The notes under the pieces were generated by a model that searched no databases, was not told the DNA's origin, and saw only the letters and a program-made list of their open reading frames with translations. From Combretum micranthum (Eukaryota; Streptophyta; Magnoliopsida; Myrtales; Combretaceae), in the NCBI GenBank assembly GCA_024138025.1, contig JAMXBD010000723.1:139001-203000 (forward strand): a DNA stretch of 64,000 bases, written 5' to 3'. This document shows positions 59,629-64,000 of the stretch, in pieces; position 1 is the first letter of the stretch; each line of letters begins with the position of its first letter. The translations under genes were made by a program, and so were the position numbers.

Positions 59629-61287
59629 TAATAAGTGTACTTTACTCTATTCTATTCATAGGAATTTAGGCTTAAATTGATGTATTTTTTGGTGAATTCC
59701 TATGAATACGGTACTTTTAATGTTTAATTGTTGTTTTGTAGCTCCTTGAATCAAAAGAAGAAGAACTAAAGTGATTGGAATAAGATTTGGAGCAAAACAG
59801 CAACAACACTTGAAGATAGAACTATCGAGCCTTGCAAAAGCACTAGTCAAGGCCAAAATATTAAGGCAAAACAACCGTCGTGCCCTAGATTTAGCTGTCG
59901 ATGTCACCCTCAACATATGTTCTGAGGTGATCGAGCCCTAGATTTAGAGAAAAGTCTCCCGCGCCACAAAGTTGAGCTCTAACCTTGACTTGCAACGAAG
60001 TCCTAATGAAGACCAAACCTTTGCTTGACTTAAGTCACGCCTCAAAGTCTCAAGCCACAAAGTCCTCAATCTAGCCTTCGATGGGAGAATGGACAGAAAC
60101 GATAGCATTTTATCAACTTAAGTTGAACCATATATTTAATGCAGCATTTGAGCACTCAAGCTACCCTTCGATAAGTGATTATTTGAGCAAGCAATACAGA
60201 TGTGCCTATGGATAAAGAGAATGCATTCCGTTATAAGATTATGCCACATCAGCAATAAAATGTTCATGATTTTCATGCCCTGAGCCTATAAATAAATGTG
60301 CAAAGGCATGCATTAGAGAGAGTGTACATTGTGCAGAATTTTGTGTAGCATATTTTCCTTAACCAAGTATAGAGAGAAAGAATTTTGAGGTGAAAGAATG
60401 AGTTTCTTCCTGCTTTAGAAAAATCTCATGTTTTCTGGGTAAAATCAATTAAACCCATTATTTGTAATTTTTGTGAGACTCTGATCGTAATTGAAATATT
60501 TTTTTATTCGATTTTATTTCTTCAGGAATTGTGTTTATTGATTAAACCCATGGAGAAATAATCTCCTGTATCTTAGGGTCTATGAATCAAAATCCTGATT
60601 CATGTGAATTTAAATGTGCTTTCAAGTAAAACCGGATATTTGTGATTAATAGCTTGAATTTATTTTCGTAAGTCTAATTGTATGGTACGCTTGTTAGATC
60701 CATGTTTGATTTTAACTGAATAGGTTGAGAGGTTGCTCTTTTGAATAGATCTATGGCTACTAATGGAGTTGGTCATAATTGCCTTAAAAGAAGGCTTATG
60801 AGACTTTCTGTTTCTTGTTTTTACAATTCATTGAGTTGGCTTTAAAACAAAGGATTCTTAAACTTTATACGAGTCTAGACCGTTGATAGCCTAAAAAGAG
60901 ATTCTAGTGGTCTGGTATAGGTCTAGATTTACTGACCTTAAGAGAGACTTTAATTTACCTTAGTGAATCCGACCGTGCAAATACACCAGTAACACCTCTC
61001 TTAGAGTTTTTATTTGAAATCACATGATAAGGAATTTGTGAAGTAAACCCTGGGCTATTGTCTTGCATTTTTACAATCATTAATTTTCCCTGAAAACGTT
61101 TGTGAATATTCATTAACCTAGTTTAGCTTTTGATTTCAGTATGTTCTTTCTGATTTTTCTTTGCTAGATAATAGCTGAAATAGGAGTAAGGTAATTGCCA
61201 TCGATCCTTCAGGACTTGACCTAGGTCTTTCTATACTACTTTGGTAGGTGCACTTAATTGTTGGTAGTTGCTATCCGATGATGGACA
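59629..61287 (+). mobile_element. Probable 3' LTR of the copy B element
   Basis: It starts TAATAAGTGTAC (expected TGATAAGTG) directly after the polypurine tract TTAAGTGTGGGG and ends near GATGGACA. Its U3 has a TATA box (60287-60295). The stretch near 61200, CATCGATCCTTCAGGACTTG, is a typical late-LTR motif in my experience. The start is supported by the purine tract; the end is uncertain by tens of bases. No 5' LTR was found to the left of 55.6 kb, so the element is truncated or its 5' part is unrecognisable. Confidence 0.5.
60287..60295 (+). promoter_or_regulatory. TATA box in the copy B LTR
   Basis: TATAAATAA is preceded by a GC-richer CCCTGAGCC and followed 20-35 bp downstream by a GCATGCATTAGAGAGAG leader, as in LTR U3/R junctions. 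Confidence 0.45.
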
Positions 61288-62926
61288 GAACCAATTAAAT
61301 TTATAAATTTTGAAACCTTACACTTCGAGTTGTTCTTTTAAAAGAAAAGTGTCTTATACAACTCAAACCAACAAACACAACAATCCAAAGCAAACAACAA
61401 ATTATATTTGTCCCTTCATTCTTTAGTTGAGGACCATTTAAACATATGAAATTAGGGAATGAGACCATTAGGATCAAACAAGTGCCAAGGGTAAGTTAAG
61501 TGGTGAGAATGATTGTTGATAAACTCACTGAATTTAGCTAGTTGACTAACAAAACCTTATCATTGGTTCATAAATTGTCTAAATTAAAATCCGACATGGT
61601 TATTGTCATACAATGCTCTTTTCCTTTAGAAAAACTAATTATACCATTAGAAAGTACTCAAAAAATCAAGTGAAATTGATTATTCACTCACTAAAAACAT
61701 ATTAGAAAAGAAAAAGTTCTAGGCAATTAAGGTTTAAGTTCAAAAACTATAGAAAACTTAGAGCTTCTATAATTTAGTTGATCAAATAGCTTTTATAACT
61801 ACTTTCTTACACAATCATTGGGATTCTTTCTACATTCAGGTGAATCTGATCTTGACTTTGGCTTTCTATGATCTCTATATTTGTTTATCCTTGTAATGTA
61901 GAACATTGTAATCATTTTAAATAATTTTCCTTGCATGTGGCTTTAGGTTGTGCATGTGTTTGCATTGTAGTTGAATTGTTTTGTCAAACATTATAATGCG
62001 TGATCATTTAGCTTAGTAGAAGTTGTGAGTATCTGTGAATCTAAGTAGTCATCTATTATTATAATGAACTTAACTCCTATTTAGCTAAGTGGCTAATTGA
62101 ATCATGCATAGCATATTGCATTACTAAAAGGCTATCACTGCTTAGTAATAAAATAAGTGAGCCGCAAACATGGAGTGCAAGTTGTGTACCATGGGCCCTA
62201 TTTGAGCAATAGGAATTAAGTTGTACTTAGGGATAGGACCTATTTTCTAAGGCCACACTAGTGTCATTTCTCGGATATTCAACCCATTTTAGGAATAAAT
62301 ATGTATATGTATAAACTCAAAAGTTATTTTCACATATTGCAATAACCACTGTTTTCTAATAGTTAGGTCCTAAAGCATATGGCGTCTTAAGAGCTAATGG
62401 AAGTGGATTTTTCCCTAACCCCTGTCATGAAGGGCATAAATCCATTATATATATAGTTACCAATAGACTATATATATGCGTTCATTTGGGTGCTCATGTG
62501 ATTGCTTGCATTGCATGCATTTAACAACTAACTTGCTTGTTATTGCTCGAAAGGTATGGTGTGAGGATTATACTTCATTTAGTTGTGGTTGCTCACTCCC
62601 TTAGAGTTTACTGGCATAAGGTTACCTATGGCTGAAACTAGGTCAAGTTATGCCACAAGTTAGTACAACTAGTTATTTGGATCAATGGGAAGGAGTATGA
62701 CTTGAGAGTTTTTCCTTTTTGATGAAAAAATTGATGATGAAAATGGTTTGTAGTTTGAATACTCTTGTTATATGAGATCCTAAAGAGACATAGATTGTAA
62801 TTAAACTTATCATTGTTTTCTTTATCGTTTGCCTCATTTCTAACCTTACATGGGTGCTACATGTTACCTTGATTACCTAAGAACCGACTACACTTTTGCA
62901 CAATATATAAAGCTTCTAAAAGACAG
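61288..62926. other. No gene seen
   Basis: Non-coding DNA between two LTRs. The stretch 62480-62640 has the texture of an LTR leader (GCTCACTCCCTTAGAGTTTA), but I could not delimit an element. Confidence 0.4.
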
Positions 62927-64000
62927 TGATGATAATCATGGGTGGTTACAATCTTATTTTGATGAGAAGATGTATTGCACAAATGCTCCATAACTTAGTT
63001 AAGCAACATCTAATAAGCAAAACTTGTTTTCGATATGTTTATGATTTAATTTGCATATATGTTTATGTTACGTGTTTTTGTGGAGTTGTGCAGGTTTTAG
63101 CGATAACAAATTTATATTTGCATAACTTTCGACGCGGCCTAAACTCAAGGGATAAATTGAGGACTCGACAAGTTTGATCTAAGACATGATAAGTGTAAAA
63201 CCTAAGCGTGATGAGTGGAACAAAACAAGTTGGGTAGGCTTGGTCGTGGGTCACATCGAGGGCTTGACGTGTTAATTGGTTAGGGCGCAACAAGCTCAAA
63301 ACCAACACTCAACAAGCTCAAGTCTTTGGCTTGATAAGATAAAGATAATAGACTTGGTCGATGGCTACATTGAGGCGCGACATACTCCAGGATGCAACAA
63401 GTTTGAATCTCAGGTTCGCTAAGAATAGACTTGGTCATGGGGTAAATTGAGGCACGATAAGTTTAAGACGTGACAATTTAAAAAATAGCCGTTACAGACT
63501 TTTAAATTCGACCATTGGAGGTTCTTTTGAGGGTAAATGGCTATGTTTTTGAAGTTGATATCTATAGAATGTTTTTGGTGATTTTTAGTAGAGATTAAAA
63601 GAGAGAGAAGAGAACATAGCTTAACTTGTATATATTGTGTAAAAATACTCTTTCATTTTGTGTTTGCATTTATTAAGTGAATAGTGCCATTTGTGAAATT
63701 AGTGAGCCAATTTTGTAAGGCATTGTTCATATATTTTATTTGAGTGTTTTGGTGAAGTTCTCATGTGTTGAGGCACATGTGTGAAGTCCTACGTGTGTGT
63801 AGGCATTTCTGAAGTCCTCGTGTTGAGGCATTGAGTGAATTCCTCTATTGACGCATTTGTTGTGAAGTCCTCTTTGTGCAATTGTTTGTTTGAACAAAAT
63901 GTGTGAATTCCTCATTGAATGAGGCAAAATTATAGACCGTAGAGACTAAGGGGCGGGTTGAACTCCACGTTAAATTTGGTATAATTTTTCCTTCACTTAT
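62927..64000 (+). mobile_element. Copia-like LTR, cut by the window end
   Basis: The start TGATGATAATCATGGG aligns with the start of the LTR at 24001-25067 read on its minus strand. Both go on with ACAATCTTATTTTGATGAG-type sequence and AATGCTCCATAACTTA. From 63753 six units of the type GAAGTCCTC...GAGGCATT occur (near 63753, 63783, 63812, 63837, 63864 and 63904), followed by GTAGAGACTAAGGGGCGGG. By comparison with the complete copy about 240 bp of the LTR lie beyond the window. Its status (solo, 5' or 3' LTR) cannot be decided here. Confidence 0.7.

Overview
The window is nuclear DNA of a seed plant, probably a dicot, though the species cannot be told from the sequence. It is AT-rich, poor in genes and full of transposable elements. 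Only one host gene has a complete reading frame: a six-exon gene at 40987-44135 for chloroplast-type 4-hydroxy-tetrahydrodipicolinate reductase (DapB/DHDPR, lysine biosynthesis). All five introns are GT-AG and the spliced frame is 326 codons plus stop. Almost every other long frame is a shadow or a decayed transposon gene.

Layout. 1-2.9 kb holds LTR-like and gypsy gag debris. 2.9-14.7 kb is a nest: a long LTR-type element on the + strand was split by a 3.5 kb solo LTR (4584-8071, direct repeat ATGAT) and by an inverted relative of itself (8575-13093, direct repeat TTTCA). 14.7-18.1 kb is non-coding, with a (TC)30 tract and a 107-bp tRNA-derived SINE carrying 12-bp direct repeats. 18.1-25.7 kb is a decayed gag-only retroelement reading frame, split by a second large solo LTR (19648-23363, direct repeat AAGAT) and by a copia-like solo LTR (24001-25067). 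25870-27524 is a Mutator-like element with a perfect 9-bp target duplication that carries a broken piece of a cation/calcium exchanger (CCX) gene, so it is a Pack-MULE. 28.4-31.6 kb is another inverted member of the first LTR family.

31.8-39.6 kb has no genes but holds a series of tandem arrays (about 308-bp, 40-bp and 78-bp units and degenerate kin). The DHDPR gene follows; its second intron contains the end of a LINE reverse-transcriptase ORF. 47.7-51.3 kb is a fourth member of the first LTR family, followed by a palindromic MITE, a diverged 1.3 kb local duplication and AT-rich long-period repeats. 55.6-61.3 kb is a second copy of the gag-only element, with a 3' LTR but no recognisable pol. 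The window ends inside a second copia-like LTR of the same family as the one at 24 kb.

The genes do not form a pathway. The DHDPR gene is an island in transposon-derived DNA, and the rest records nested insertion, LTR-LTR recombination and decay. All boundaries were read by eye. Those backed by target-site duplications are firm; the others are approximate.
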